A stretch of 64,000 nucleotides of DNA from Siphonodentalium dalli (GCA_032622095.1 CP136068.1:126237989-126301988), one strand, 5' to 3'. Counted from the stretch's first letter, positions 45,240-57,458 are shown. The notes: generated from the letters alone by a model not told the origin. A program made the numbers and translations.

Positions 45240-46150
45240 GAGATTATGATGCATGTTCTTTATTCATTCTACACCGTCGTCTCAGATAAGTTCAATCCAC
45301 GAATGTCACCTGCATTTATTCTATAGTTACTTTTATTTTGATTTAGTCTGATGAATGACCAGTAATGACAACGTCAACAAGAATAGTTCCGGCTTGTATT
45401 CAGCTAGTACTAGAGGTACGCACTAATATGTATTGGCTGGCATTCGTTGAATGAATGTGCCTCACGTCAATGGGTGTGGACTACATACTGCATCCACTTA
45501 ACTACGGTATGTTGCCATTGGTTTCCAAAAGACTAATATATTTACGTATGATAATTACATTACGGCGGAAGTGCACGTTGAGTGCATGAAATTCGTCACG
45601 ACAATAAAAACGTGACTATAAAGTTCCAGATATTTAACAATATTTTCAACTCAAAATGCATTTCCATGTTGACATTGACACTGAGATGTAATTACCAGTA
45701 ATAATCTCGGTACCCTAATATAATTACACCGTTTAATCTAAAGATACCATGCCGAATCACAAACAGATTCTATTCATAAATCGCGAACCGATATTATTCC
45801 TAAAGTAAATACTTCGCTTTTCTTTGTGGCGTCACACCTGATATCATCCGAGTTTGCGGGGTTGTCCACCGAGTTGAGAGCGATATCATCCCCGGTCGAT
45901 TATATGTCACTAAATGTAAATATGTGATATCTTATTAATAACGATCAGCTATCACTGACCTGTGGTGTCGGCTATTAATCTGAAATGCGAACATATATGT
46001 ACGTGTGTTGTCAGAAGTGATTCCGTCCATTGTCTTTCATTTCATTTCATTTCATTGTCTTACAATTAACCCTTTCTTTACAAAATGAATTCTCCCGACC
46101 ATTTATAAAATTATAACTTCTTGACCTGAAGTACAATAATATGTATTATT

Positions 46151-46241
46151 AGGCAACGCTTCGGTGGCCGTGTGGTATTGACTTCGGGATTTGAGTCGCA
46201 AGGCGCGCTCGTCATCGCGGGCCGGGATTCGAATCTCAATC
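46151..46241 (+). repeat. tRNA-like sequence, possible SINE head
   Basis: TGGCCGTGTGGTA resembles a pol III box A and GGATTCGAATC a box B, about 50 bp apart, in a locally GC-rich block. The acceptor stem and anticodon arm do not fold cleanly and no SINE body follows, so a decayed tRNA-derived fragment is likelier than a working tRNA gene. Confidence 0.4.
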
Positions 46242-46515
46242 CGAAACGCGTGCAACGTCTCGAAACACATGCAGCTTATAAAAGTTTGAATTGGAATTGT
46301 CCAGTATTAATTTGATTGGGATCCGTAAACGGATATGGCTCATTCGAACCTTCAATTTCTTTTCTACGTAATTTGGGGCGGCATGTACGATAGGTCGATA
46401 CATAAACGAACTATTGATATACTTCATATGTTCTGAAAAACACTTGTGAAAGTCACAGCCATTTTTCAGCCGTTTTCAACTTTTCCCCAGAAGTTAGACA
46501 AACGCTCTTTATTGC

Positions 46516-46702
46516 TACCATATATCAGAAATAGACTACCACGGAACGCTCTTTTCTGTTCTATGTCGTGCAAATGGCTGTTGTGTGTTTTGTGACCCAG
46601 ACGATACCATACTATCAGGAATAGACTACCACGGAACGCTCTTTTCTGTTCCATGTCGTGCAATTTAAATGGCTGTTGTGTGTTTTGGGACCCAGACACC
46701 AT
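46516..46702. repeat. Two-copy tandem duplication, about 91 bp
   Basis: ATCAGAAATAGACTACCACGGAACGCTCTTTTCTGTTCTATGTCGTGCAA...GGCTGTTGTGTGTTTTGTGACCCAGAC is repeated immediately as ATCAGGAATAGACTACC... with few changes. The ACGCTCTTT motif also occurs in the foldback at 18739-19240. Confidence 0.9.
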
Positions 46703-46803
46703 ATTCACAGTTGTAGTTTTCATTACTTCAATGCGTCCTTTTGGGTTATATAATCCTCTCCTTGTTCAACCGATTTAGGTTGTCTTTTGTCTATAAAATG
46801 ATG

Positions 46804-47148
46804 GGATTGAAAAAAATTTTGTTAAGGGAATTTCCGCCCCGATAATTTTGAGACATGTATATTCGATCGATATATAGTTTCATCATTGTGCGGTCTTTTT
46901 TCAATCCCGAAATTTGTACACAATTTCGATGTATACACCAGATTTCTCGATGTTTTAATGACATTTGGCCAGTTATCTCCTTTTTTGCTGCATCCTATAC
47001 ATAAAAAATGCAAAACCAGAAAAGTTGAATTTTTCAAGACCGCTGTAGATGTTTCGACCGCACAATGATGAAGCTATATATCGACAGAATATACATGTCT
47101 CAAAATTATCGGGGCTGAAATGCCCTTAACAAATTTTTTTTCAATCAT
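46804..47148. mobile_element. Foldback element, about 100-bp arms
   Basis: The left arm GATTGAAAAAAATTTTGTTAAGGG...CCCCGATAATTTTGAGACATGTATATTC...GCACAATGATGA-type sequence is reverse-complemented at about 47050-47148 with few changes. TTAAGGG occurs in both arms. Non-coding. Confidence 0.85.
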
Positions 47149-47761
47149 TCATTCAAGTCAAGAACTAAATTAACTAGTCCAACTATTCAGGTCAAAGTCT
47201 GGCTCAATTGGGGTTGTACCTCCGCGGTGACAATTGAGGTACAGTTAGGTAAATAATACCGTTTTACAGTCCGCTTAGGCGAGTGGAATTCGATGCAAAC
47301 ATAACATTATTTCCTAGATTAGCCGGTCCATTTACCTGATATCCAACATTTACACGTTCTAGACAAATTCCTATCATGCACCTAAATCGTAAAGGAGAAC
47401 ACAATATCGCCTCCGGTTGAGTATAGAGATCAACTTCCGCTGGTTAGTTGGTCCACGTCGACTGATTGGGCGAGTCAGTCTATGAGAGACGTGACTAACT
47501 ATGACATTATAATTATGACGGCCAATCCAATGGTCACTAAATCGCACCAGAGAAAGGCAAGGCAGCAGAAATAGTATGACATCGCTAATGTGGGACATTT
47601 GGGTCTTCACATCGACAACACGAATAAAAGATACGTCTCTCGGAGAAATGTTTATTGAGAGCTGGAGAGGAGAGAAGTCGTGCAATGGGAACCATAGTTT
47701 TTTGCATGCGTTTGAGCAAATAAGCACATGCTGATGGTGTTCGACCGAGCTTGGTATGATA

Positions 47762-47988
47762 TCATGGGTTTACTTTGTTTGTTTCGCATATGGCACCGTC
47801 CATCATAGAATTGCTGCAGATAATGGAGTTGTACATGTACACTGACGAGTACTGCCTCAGACTGACGCATTCAGTTGGTCCGTTTGGCTCGCTGGGTCCC
47901 CATGCTGTCCAAAGTGATCCCCCGAACTGCCCCTGCAAGGTGTAATCTCCCATTACAATACCATCAATAGCTATTATGCCTGTCTCAC
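47762..47988 (-). CDS. C-type lectin, C-terminal exon (locus B)
   Basis: CTTTTGCAG precedes GTGAGACAGGC on the minus strand. The exon begins with two bases that complete the codon left by the exon ending at 53525 (G plus GT). It reads through W-T-A-W-G-P-S-E-P-N-G-P-T-E-C-V and D-G-A-I-C-E. E-P-N is the motif of mannose-type C-type lectins, and the cysteines in T-E-C-V, I-I-C-S and A-I-C-E are the last three of the domain. The frame reaches a TGA at 47762; a possible donor GTAAAC at 47773 leaves open a further exon. The usual W-N-D before the last cysteine is S-M-M-D here, so calcium binding may be altered. The W-I-G core strand is not in either exon, so a middle exon may lie in the intervening 5.5 kb. 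Confidence 0.75.
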
Positions 47989-49865
47989 CTGCAAAAGAAA
48001 TGAATTGCGATATATAACGGCATCATTCCTTCTGGCACTATCTGGGCTAATGATTTATACACTCATTTCAAACCAAAGATCACACACTTGTGACATATTG
48101 ACAACTTAATAATGTATATTGTTGCGGTATTAGCGCTCATGTCTATTCGTGCCAGTGGGTATTGTGTCGAACCCCAATTTATGTTTGCTTCATACCAAGA
48201 AACAAACTATATATATATGCGTCCTATATATACTATTTTCACCAAAGTGCACTGTTCTGTTGCGCATCATATCAATGACAGTCGTTTATGACCAAATGGT
48301 TACCATTATCTAGTACACATTGACACGTGGTAAGAGTACATTTCTAAGTTATGTAAAAGTAATTATGTAGAACTACAAAGAGTTAACCCCCTCGCGCCAC
48401 ACATATCCGAAGATTACTGCCGCATAAATGTGCTACGATCATTGTCAAGTTCAATCCTGATGAGCTCGGGTCACGGAAAGTGAGGTTAAACTGATACCTG
48501 TATGTGGGCAAGTCTCTCAGTTGTTTTCGGGGACATCGATGGTTCTCACATCCATTGAGACTTACCCTTGTTTGCTTCTTCCGCCAATACACTGACAAGG
48601 TCGTGATACGGCATTACGACAGAAACGCCAATTTTCCTGAACATGGGCTGATAAATCACACTAGTTTGGCAATCACCCCCTTAAACTTGTTTGAAAGAAC
48701 CCCACCCAAAACAAGCTAGATACATTTTATTCCACAACAACACCAGTATCTCTGTATTTCCTGGACTGTAATCCAAATACAGCTATGCACCTTGTTTCGC
48801 ATCCATTTTTAATCTTGCTCCGTTTCAAGTTGTAATAAAATACACTTTCCTCTAGGATTCCCTAGGCTCAAATTACGACCAAAATGACTATACGTACTGT
48901 ATTACGAATACTAACAGGAGTTAACAATGAATTAACTCCTCTTGTATATATCCTTATTCATTTTCCATGTGTTGAGACTGTGACCTGATTTGATCTCTGA
49001 ACTAGGGTTACTACTTGCGTTTAGTGGAATATATGGGAGACCGATTGTCCTAAATGCCCACTCTCGACACAATTATCACCGACAAACCCTGAATTAGATA
49101 CGAATTAATTAAAACCGGACATCACGGCTTTTTGTATAACTCAGAACATTTGCAACAAGAATTATTTTGTTTACAGTTTTCTCTTTTGTATTGACATCAT
49201 ATTGTTCATCGTGTATGCCTTTAACGTCTTCTTTTCACTTTTTGTCATGTTTTTCTCATGTTTGCTTCACATATACAGATCACGTTCCAAATCGACAAAT
49301 ACCTCCAGACACAAGTAGACAACAAGAATTATAAATGTTTAGCTATTTCGTTGATCAAATCATAGACTGCCACTCATCTTTGTAAAAATAATAGGGTTAC
49401 TAATTATATCGGGATATGCCCATGTGAATCCGCCCCCTATCTGACCAGTCCACAAGTGACCCTGGAACGTTGACCATATTCCACCAAAACATAAGGAGCA
49501 TAAGACATAACTAAATAAGATAGACCATCTTTTAAAGACATTTTATGGACTTATTCGGGTGCGTAAAACTGATAAGTTAGTATTCATGTGTTATTATGCT
49601 AATATCAACGAAAATTTCAAGCAAATCGACGGTAACACGCCATAGAAAACAGTGTGAACTACTCTCAATTGTAAATATTTACATCTCAAGTCGGGACGCA
49701 ACTACCGGCGATAACATAATGAAAATGATTTCACCATCGAGAGTCGCTATATCTATATACATTTAATTAATATATAAATATTATGGTGTGTCATGTAAAT
49801 TTGGATATAATAATTGTAAAATATAAGTACTTTTAGCAACATTATTCCCCATTTCTATTTCACAT
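47989..49865. other. Intron of locus B, unassigned
   Basis: No exon recognised. A minus-strand frame at 48383-48598 is open but lacks family motifs. Confidence 0.35.
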
Positions 49866-49869
49866 TACT

Positions 49870-52700
49870 TTAAACGACTATGATAAATGGTGTTCTACAG
49901 AAACGTATCTTAGTACATCATACCCTTCACATTCGTATTGACGGCCTCATTGCTCCTATCAGAGCTGATCGTGACAAGCATGGCGGTGGAATATGTTTAG
50001 AGCTTTGTGTTAAACTCCCCCACTGTGTGGTTTGATATATGCAGCAAATACACACATCCTTTTATGTTCATCTTATCAACAGAGGACCTTTGTCCTCCTA
50101 ATTATTGGACCATCCTCGATGATTCTATCTTTGGTGCTTTGGAGTTAACGCAAAATATAATACTCGTCGGTGATTTATACTCAAATTATCTCGACCCTTC
50201 CTCTAAGATTAGAAATATGGTCGACCACTTTTTAGTAACCCAATTAAAACTCCCGAGTGTGGTCACGGCTACCTCCCAAACACTCCTTTACCACATAGTA
50301 ATAAGCTCTGACATTAGCGCCCGTGATGCCGATACTTTGGACTAAGTCTGAGACCATCTTGGTGTCTATGTGATTATCTCGTTGATCATTTCCTATCTTC
50401 AAGAGTTGTATATGGAACTACAACCGACTTGATTTCCATACGGCAGTAACTCAAAATATCAGTTCGAAAGGTATCACCCAGTCTGAAAATGATATTAAAA
50501 TGCAGTACAAATATTCTATTACAAGTTCCTTGACATAATGTAAATCACTATATCACAATCAGTGCGATAACATCATTTAAAACCAATAAAGCATACAGCT
50601 ATGATATAGTTGGCCCACAAATGTTAAACGGCACGGCCGAGGCTATGTCCACCCATTATCCATACTATTTCGAAAATCCCTGACTACTGGACAATTCCTT
50701 TCTCAATTGAAGATAGCTATTGTGATTCCCATGTTAACGAACGGAGATAATGCCAATTATCTCCTGTATCTCTCCTGTCATGTCCTGGTAAAGTCTTCGA
50801 AAGAATAGTCATACAGAGTGTGTCGAACTTATTTGAAGAAAATATATTGCTTTTTCAAGGTCAGTTCTGCTTTGCTCCAATTGTGCACATTTGTCCTGTT
50901 AATTGACATTCGAACTATGCCAGACTCTCGACAAAGTCTTATCTACCGTTTCGGTATTTTCTATTTCATAGAGGCATTATCTTCAAAACCAAACACCATT
51001 CGCTTTTGCTTCGAATGACGACTTTTATACCTAATATTCCAGAACGAAAACATATTAAAAGAAGAATCTCATAAACACGTCGGTCTTGAGCTTCAACCTA
51101 ATTTCAAAATGGATTTTCGCAAAATATGTCAGGAATATCTTTGCGAAATTTGGAACAAGCGATTATGGTGACACAATATTTAAGAACCATCCACCCATTG
51201 GATATTATAGCCTCATTTACTTACTTTTATGGCATGAAAATATTTAAAATCTCACTGGTTTCATGTACCAATAATAGTTTTCAAAAGTCCTGTTCGTTTA
51301 TCCACGATAGCATATCTGAAGATCATGAAAGGAGACTTAACTTTTCTTGATTAATGAAATTTTAGGATATTTTCAATTAGAAAGGCAACTACCCATAATA
51401 AATGTATATATTTGAGAATGTGTGTATCGTGCCTATTGGTCAAAGAAACATTGGGTCATGGGTTCGTTCATAACAAAGTTAAAGCTGACCACCATATTTC
51501 TGAACACTATATGGCCTAATTATAGTTGATTGCTCTCCGCTTGAGTGGGCCACACTGTATTTCAACATTTCGTTTCATTGGGCTGGAATATGTGTAACTC
51601 CTTCATGCTTCGTTATATTAAGTGGGCTGTGATGCTACAGTATGCAATTAAATATAACTCAACATTATGTTATAAATTAAAAGAGCCAAGAAAATAAGCT
51701 ATATGGTGATTGGTGATTGGATTGTTGTGTGAAATTAATAATTATTCTAGCAGTTCTTGGTACCGAAAGGAACAAAAGAGAAACTATCGTCTCTTAATAA
51801 TTGCTCAGATTATATATAAATTGAGGATGATGATATGTGAAATTCACGATTTTTCTACAGTGTTATTCTTTGTTGAAAACCTCTTTCAATTTTTGGCTAG
51901 ATATATAGAAAACAAAAACGTGTGCCCCCATTAAAGTGGAACAAACAGATAGAGATTGCGGCAAACAAAGCTGCATCCAAGACTATCTTAGTTGGTGAAT
52001 TAAAAACTAAGCTGGATAGAAAGAACCTTGATAAACTATATAACACGTATATACTTCCTAGTTTATACTTTGCTGGTGTTGTTTGGGGTCTTTTCAAGTC
52101 TACCTATTGGATGAACTCGATCGAGTATGTAAAGATGACGCGCGAATTGTCACCGGGTTAAACCGTGCAGTGTCATTAAATAGATTACGGCAATATATTG
52201 TGTGGTGTACACTCGAGAGACGCAGACACTGTCGCCGCACCCCAGCAATTCATATAATTATCTACGCGGATTGTCCAATATATCTAAAAAATCTGCTCTC
52301 AGCACGATCTGGAGAACGCACGGGATAAGATTTCCTTACATGTTCTAGCATTACTCAGCAAACACTGAACACTGAAAATCTATTGTCCCCCCAATCGTCT
52401 TAGAATGGATCAAAGTACCCGAATACATAGTTGACGAAACCAATAATTCTGACTTCAAAGCAAACCTTAGGATGATAGTGCCATTACTAAAGCCCCCAAT
52501 CCTAATTTCATACTGGGAGACGGAAAATATATAATACATTGCAAAATGCGATACCTGTGTATCGAACTCCATTCACACATGTTCCGAAACCATGTATCTT
52601 AAACTTATATGTGTATATGTAATTCAGATGTTGAAGGTGCCAACCATTATCTCCATGTAGGTCCATCTGTTAGCGAAGAGAGGCTCGATCGTTATCGAAG
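49870..52700 (+). mobile_element. Second decayed LINE (endonuclease to C-terminal zinc motif)
   Basis: Endonuclease blocks are at 49935-50340 (R-A-D-R-D-K-H-G-G-G-I, then I-I-L-V-G-D-L). A reverse transcriptase N-terminal block sits near 50670-50750 (F-L-S-Q-L-K-I-A-I-V-I-P). Later blocks include L-Q-P-N-F-K-M-D-F (about 51090) and L-K-W-N-K-Q (51925), then the thumb-like segment 52090-52330 (D-A-R-I-V-T-G-L-N, L-E-R-R-R). The end near 52530-52690 has C-I-C-N...H-Y-L, a C-terminal zinc-finger-like motif. The catalytic YADD region is not recognisable, and the frame changes many times. The tail AATAATAATTATAATAATG follows. It lies inside the large intron of locus B, in the opposite orientation. 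Confidence 0.75.
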
Positions 52701-52708
52701 TTAAAGTA

Positions 52709-53100
52709 TAATAATAATTATAATAATGAACCTTATATAGCCCCTATCCCCGCGAAGGCCCTAAGAGCTTCACATTATTACCCGTAATGTCGAGTCTTCT
52801 GCATTCAGCCATGCATTTTTGTAGGCGATTCACAAGAGCCGCTTACACATACCCAACAACCAGGTCCCTATTGCTCGTCTAGTTACGACGAAGCGAGCAC
52901 AGTACAAGTGACCTTGCCCAAGGGTCACAACTTGGCGCGAGATTTGAAACAGCGTGTGGCTCTATATAGGACACTCATCGCTTAATCCGACTAAGCCACT
53001 GTTGTGGAGACGATAGTCCACCGGCGGGGTGCGAACTCATGCCGGTGCGTTGACACCATTACAATTCCGACACTCTAACGACTGGGCTACCACTTCCACC
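52709..53100 (-). mobile_element. tRNA-derived SINE, near full length
   Basis: On the minus strand the 5' end reads GGTGGAAGTGGTAGCCCAGTCG, a box A, and about 50 bp later GAGTTCGCACCCC, a box B. The body carries GACCCTTGGGCAAGGTCACTTG, the conserved central segment of many animal SINEs. The 3' part reads TGTGAAGCTCTTAGGGCC...GGCTATATAAGG, followed by an (ATT)n tail at 52709-52730. It is therefore a pol III-transcribed non-autonomous element of about 390 bp. Its tail abuts the tail of the LINE on the other strand. Confidence 0.85.
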
Positions 53101-53520
53101 AAATATTTACAGAGTGGAAGGGACGCCCAACAACCAAAACACAGTTCTTTTTAGATTAATTCAACCGTACATAGCTAAGACAAAACGTTTTGCACAACCC
53201 TATAATCCAATTAAGAAGTCAGTACAGACCACCATCTTAATATTGCTCTGCGACTTATAAAATATCGAATTTGGGGTACAGATAAAATCACCAGCCCCAG
53301 AAACTCACACACTGTATTCCATATCCCTTGCTAAACATTTCTGCTACATGTATCTTGTAATTGATTCAAATGTATCTGGAGCGAGGCTCCGTGTAAGTTG
53401 TAAGCACTTGTTCCTCATTTCCAATTGTATTTGTAAATATGTGTCCAGGTACATTAAATATGCTTAACTTAAAACCAATAAACAATTCACCTAAACAAAC
53501 GAACGTAAACCAGAATATAC
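53101..53520. other. Intron sequence of locus B
   Basis: No feature recognised. Confidence 0.3.
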
Positions 53521-53524
53521 ATAC

Positions 53525-53701
53525 CCGGTATTATGCTGGCTGTGGTGTACTCGAATTCGTTGGCGTTCTTGATTGTCAGCAATCGGCCGCCCGCGCTCAT
53601 GCACTCACTCTTGGCGGTGTTGATGTCTTTCTTTGAACCGAATGATAAGTAATTCCAGCAGTTTCCCGATGCAGTGTTGTCAGAGTATCCTGATGGGCAC
53701 A
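53525..53701 (-). CDS. C-type lectin, N-terminal exon (locus B)
   Basis: The minus strand has a TTTACAG acceptor before TGTGCCCATCAGG and a GTATGT donor after ATAATACCGG. The 177-bp exon starts with two bases that complete a codon and ends with one, a symmetric 1-1 exon. It reads C-P-S-G-Y-S-D-N then G-N-C-W-N-Y-L-S-F, A-K-S-E-C and G-G-R-L-L-T-I, the first half of a C-type lectin domain: the extra N-terminal disulfide pair, the C before W/Y-x-x-F, the third Cys and the G-G-x-L-x-x-I helix end. This protein would be secreted or membrane-displayed and bind carbohydrate. It joins in frame to exons 57332-57458 and 47762-47988. Confidence 0.85.
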
Positions 53702-55180
53702 CTGTAAATTATACACCAATTGATAAAGGTTATGTGATAGCAGTACGTACATGGCTCTAAGCGATATGTAACATAAAGATGTGCCATGCGAAATGACCAT
53801 AACACTGATACATATGCAGTTTTAAGATTTCTATAACATAAAATACTGAGATCCAAAGATGTATTCGGAGTTAATTGTGAATTTTACGATATGTATTTTA
53901 GTTTTATATTTAGATTATTTCATTGAGGTTTATGGGAAATAGGATTATTTGTTTGAAAGTTTCAACAATAAAATTATATTATTTCATACTTTTATGTCTA
54001 CTTTATATGTCATATTTGGTGTTCAACATTTAGTTATCATTTTGCAGCTGAAAACGATGTTAAATTAAATGTTAATGTTGTTGTTTTAACAGGAGTTCTT
54101 TAGCCATACATATATATTTAACATGTGAGTTCTTTCTTGATAGCATTGTATGGTCAGATATCGAATTGATAAAACAAAAAGCAGATGTTTATATATTTTT
54201 TTTTATTTTGGCCGGGCGTAAAAAACAAAAGAACACATACGGAACAGAGCGACATTTATGGGAAAGGGGCAACGAAGAATACTTCTCAATACATCTTTCG
54301 GTTTCGGTAAATATGTGAATACAACGCGCTCAGGTGGTTTCATTGTTCAAATTGACAGGGGTGCCGCAAAAATCAAAACTCGGGAGCAATCTCTTGTATA
54401 TGTATACTACATGTATATATTTTACCGAGCCGTTAGTGCACCAACATAAAACAAGTATTGCAATGTGTATCGTACTACTCCTGGGTAAGTGTTCCCGTTA
54501 ATTTGCCATGATGTTGGTGGTCCTGTTGCATTGTTATGACGCTAGTAGGACAAAGCGTTGCTGTCAAGAAAAAGTAGTTATTTTAAGGAGTTTGGCCAAT
54601 ATTTTGAACAATAGTGAGTGCCTGTATGTAACATTCAAGAAAGTATATATTTAAAATACCCCCCAAATCACATTCGCAAAAAAAATGGTGACACTGGTGT
54701 TTGCAAAATGACATGAATAGCATTCATTTATGGTGGTTGCAACAACCAACACTATAATTAATTTAATATTTTACAGTATTCATGTTTTGAATATTTTACA
54801 CACGTAGTGACTTTTCCTCGTGTTGTTCAGATCTTCCAAGCACGGTGAAAATGACGACTTTAAATCAAATAACTCTACTTTTCATAATACCATCGCTTTG
54901 TCCTATGAGCATCATAGCTATTCAGCAGGACCCACCGACATCAATGCAAATTAGCAGGACCACTTAATCAGTGTTGAGTACCGTACACCAAGACAAAAGA
55001 AACTGAGTCCGTACACAAACCTGGGCAAGCGTTCTCATTGCAGGCGACGTTCTGAATTATGAATGAGCTGATAGCTATATATTGCTTATATCTTCACCGC
55101 AGATGGTACCCGGTGACATCATTCAATACACACAACATATCTTCTTCGCGACATCCGATGCATTCATGGTGAAGTTAAAT
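53702..55180. other. Intron sequence of locus B
   Basis: AT-rich. CCAAAGATGTATTCGGAGTT near 53855 resembles the terminal motif of the inverted-repeat elements at 10277 and 55186, so a fragment of one may be here. Nothing else supported. Confidence 0.35.
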
Positions 55181-55729
55181 TTATCTTAAAGATGCATAAT
55201 CCGATTAAGCGCCGCTCAATTGCTATCTATGTGGATTCGGGGGTAAAAAACATTTGATTCGAGTCTAGGAACCAACCTATTAATTTAAAGCTCAGAGTTA
55301 TTAGATATCGATTTTTTAAATCTATCTTTTTACTCTCCAGAATTATTAGTGGCCCAGTAAACAGTCTACGAGCCGAGGGTCTCGACCAACTCGCGGATGA
55401 AGATGATAACTCTAAATTCAAGAGGCTTTCTGTCGATAATAAGGCAAAATTTCGTCGAAAAATATGTTGATAAATAATACGTTTCGGGCAATTTTATAAT
55501 ATAGCTGACAGTGGTTAGCATTAGTTAATCGATTCTGATAACTGAAGCGGCATTTCTACAAATGTTGTTGTTGTTGTTGGAATCTGATTATATGGGGACC
55601 ATCGGAGTACCTTTAATGACACTTGGTTGTTTGAATCCTCAAGTAATAGTTACTAGCTCTCGACTGCCTTATATCCCGGTCCGTATACATATTCACCTCC
55701 ACTTTGAAATTACATTTAAACTAGCTGAT

Positions 55730-56083
55730 GTGCCCGACTTTGTCCGGGCTAATACTATTGACAGATAGAGATTGTTCTACTAAATCAAAGTGACAACGTT
55801 GAACAACACTGAGCGATCAACATTGAAAAGTATTAGAAGAAAGAAAAAACTATTGTTCGATCGGTCCAGAAACATGCCTATATGAGCGTATATCAGCGAG
55901 GTCAATGTCAATGACAAGGTCGCACGTGAAATCGGACCCGCCCATATTGTTCCCGGGATCAAAGTAGGCCTACATACCAAATATGAGTCGGATCGGTCGA
56001 GCAGTTTTCGAGTCTATAACACATACATACATACAAACGTATGTACGTACATACATACATACATATATACATACAATAGAAGA
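55730..56083 (+). mobile_element. Nested interspersed repeat with (ACAT)n tail
   Basis: Starts near GTGCCCGACTTTGTCCGGGC. It continues with TCAATGTCAATGACAAGGTC, CCCGGGATCAAAGTAGGCC and ATGAGTCGGATCGGTCGAGCAGTTTTCGAGT, then runs into ACATACATACATACAAACG and more ACAT units. The 'GATCGGTCGAGCAGTTTTCGAGT' plus simple tail form is common in animal interspersed repeats. Family not named. Confidence 0.5.
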
Positions 56084-56404
56084 TGGAACAATCACATTCG
56101 CGGGCACCATGGGTTTTATGCAAATAATTGTTACTATCGCTCGAAATCAACAAAGGTGCATCATCCAATTTGAATACATATTTCAGTTTCAAATTAGCAA
56201 AGTCAAATCTTTGTCATCTATATACGCTATCAAATATGACATCCGTTAACATAAATAACTAGCCGCATCAAATAGTTTATAGTGGAGAGATGCGTATACA
56301 TTATTCATATATATATATATGTGAGTCTCCCATACTGAGCGTCGCAAATATCAGATAATACATTGGCCTAACAGTATTTACCTTGACCTTGTAATAGAGT
56401 GCAC

Positions 56405-56463
56405 TCCCTTATATATGCGAGACTCACTATATGAGACTCGCCTACATACAGAATGCACTGACA
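56405..56463. repeat. Decayed copy of the 67-bp palindrome
   Basis: GAGTGCACTCCCTTATATATGCGAGACTCACTATATGAGACTCGCCTACATACAGAATGCACTG has the arms and TATATATGCGAG core of the palindromes at 17881 and 18029, with an altered centre. Confidence 0.65.
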
Positions 56464-57331
56464 CAATATATTAAATGGTACACCCGCACAGCTCCCGTCA
56501 TGATAGGTTAATCAGCATCAAGAGTGATGCACAAATATTCAAATTCTCTACATACAAACTTTGGGAGTTATTTCATTTTAAAGGTACTCAATCCGATTCG
56601 ATGGTCCCCGTATCATCTGATTCCAACAACGTGTTTTTTAAATGCCGCTCCAGTTATCACAATCGATTAATTGCTAAAACTAATGCTATAACCACCAGAG
56701 TTACCACAGTTAACTATTGTATAAAATTGCACAAAACCTGTTATTTATCAACATTTTGTTCAACGAAATTTTGCCGGCTTGTCAAATATCTGACACAAAA
56801 ATGCCACTTGATTTTAGAGTTATCCATCTTCATCCGCAATTTGGTCCGAGATCGTCGATACTGGGCCACTAAAAAAATTATCGGTTGTGAAAAATAATGG
56901 ATTTCAAAAATCGATATCTGATCACTCTGAACTTTGATGGGTGTGTTCCTCGACTCGAATCAAATATATTTGACCCCCGAATCCAAGGAAGTAGTAATTT
57001 GTGAGCGTTAATTCGGATAATGCATCTTTAAAATGCAGCTATATTAGGGTCCCTCATTTGTAGGAGGAAAATAATGTTGTTGTTTTTTTGCAGGTAGGGG
57101 TGGGTGCCCGGTTAGGGGGGGGGTTTCTCCCATGTGTACACATTTTTTTTGCACCCACTCCCACGCCCTTATTTTGGATCCTGTTTTTACTTTTTACGAT
57201 ACAAAGCCGTAGTCACATGTATAAACAGAAGTAAAATTCGTATATTTGAAACTAAAGAAAAAATAACAATCGAATTAATACTTTTGAAACCCACGCGTTA
57301 TGGAGTTCGTGCCAGGAATTAAACGACCTAC

Positions 57332-57458
57332 CGGTTGTAGTTTGTGTAGTAGCAGACATTTTGTTTGGTGCATTTTGTGCTGTGCTAGCGTTCCGTGGAC
57401 TGCACGTTGATCTTGTGCGCACAACACATTTCTGACAACCCATCGTCTTGTTCTTGCA
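57332..57458 (-). CDS. Cysteine/threonine linker exon of the C-type lectin gene (locus B)
   Basis: On the minus strand TTTCAATAGCAG precedes TGCAAGAACAAG, and GTAGGT follows CAAACTACAACCG. The 127-bp exon is open in phase 0 and ends in phase 1. It reads C-K-N-K-T-M-G-C-Q-K-C-V-V-R-T-R-S-T-C and then an S/T/N-rich tail ending T-T-Q-T-T-T. Four cysteines followed by a likely O-glycosylated stalk suit an extracellular linker. Its final G plus the TG that opens the exon at 53701 gives a Val codon immediately before C-P-S-G-Y, so the join is in frame. The upstream exon with signal peptide, possibly a PAN exon as in locus A, is not seen within the window. Confidence 0.7.

Larger units (their letters stand above)
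55186..57031. mobile_element. Large foldback element, about 440-bp arms
   Basis: The left arm (55186-55625) begins TTAAAGATGCATAATCCGATTAA. The right arm (about 56580-57031), read in reverse complement, begins TTAAAGATGCATTATCCGAATTAA. The two match along their length (for example GGATTCGGGGGT, TTTGATTCGAGTC, AGTGGCCCAGTA, GCGGATGAAGATG, AATTTCGT, ATGTTGATAAATAA). The interior (55630-56580) holds another repeat with an (ACAT)n tail and a fragment of the 67-bp palindrome. No transposase. A 140-codon frame in the right arm (56475-56897) has no family features. Confidence 0.88.

Noticed and set aside
46151-46241. Functional tRNA gene
   Set aside because: Box A and B are present but a clean cloverleaf and anticodon loop are not; reported only as a tRNA-like repeat.
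47374-47727. Minus-strand frame containing H-W-I-G near the lectin exon
   Set aside because: It lies downstream of the lectin C-terminal exon, so the W-I-G is in the wrong order for the missing lectin strand; no splice support.
56475-56897. 140-codon plus-strand frame
   Set aside because: Lies in the right arm of the foldback element; the matching left arm does not keep the frame.
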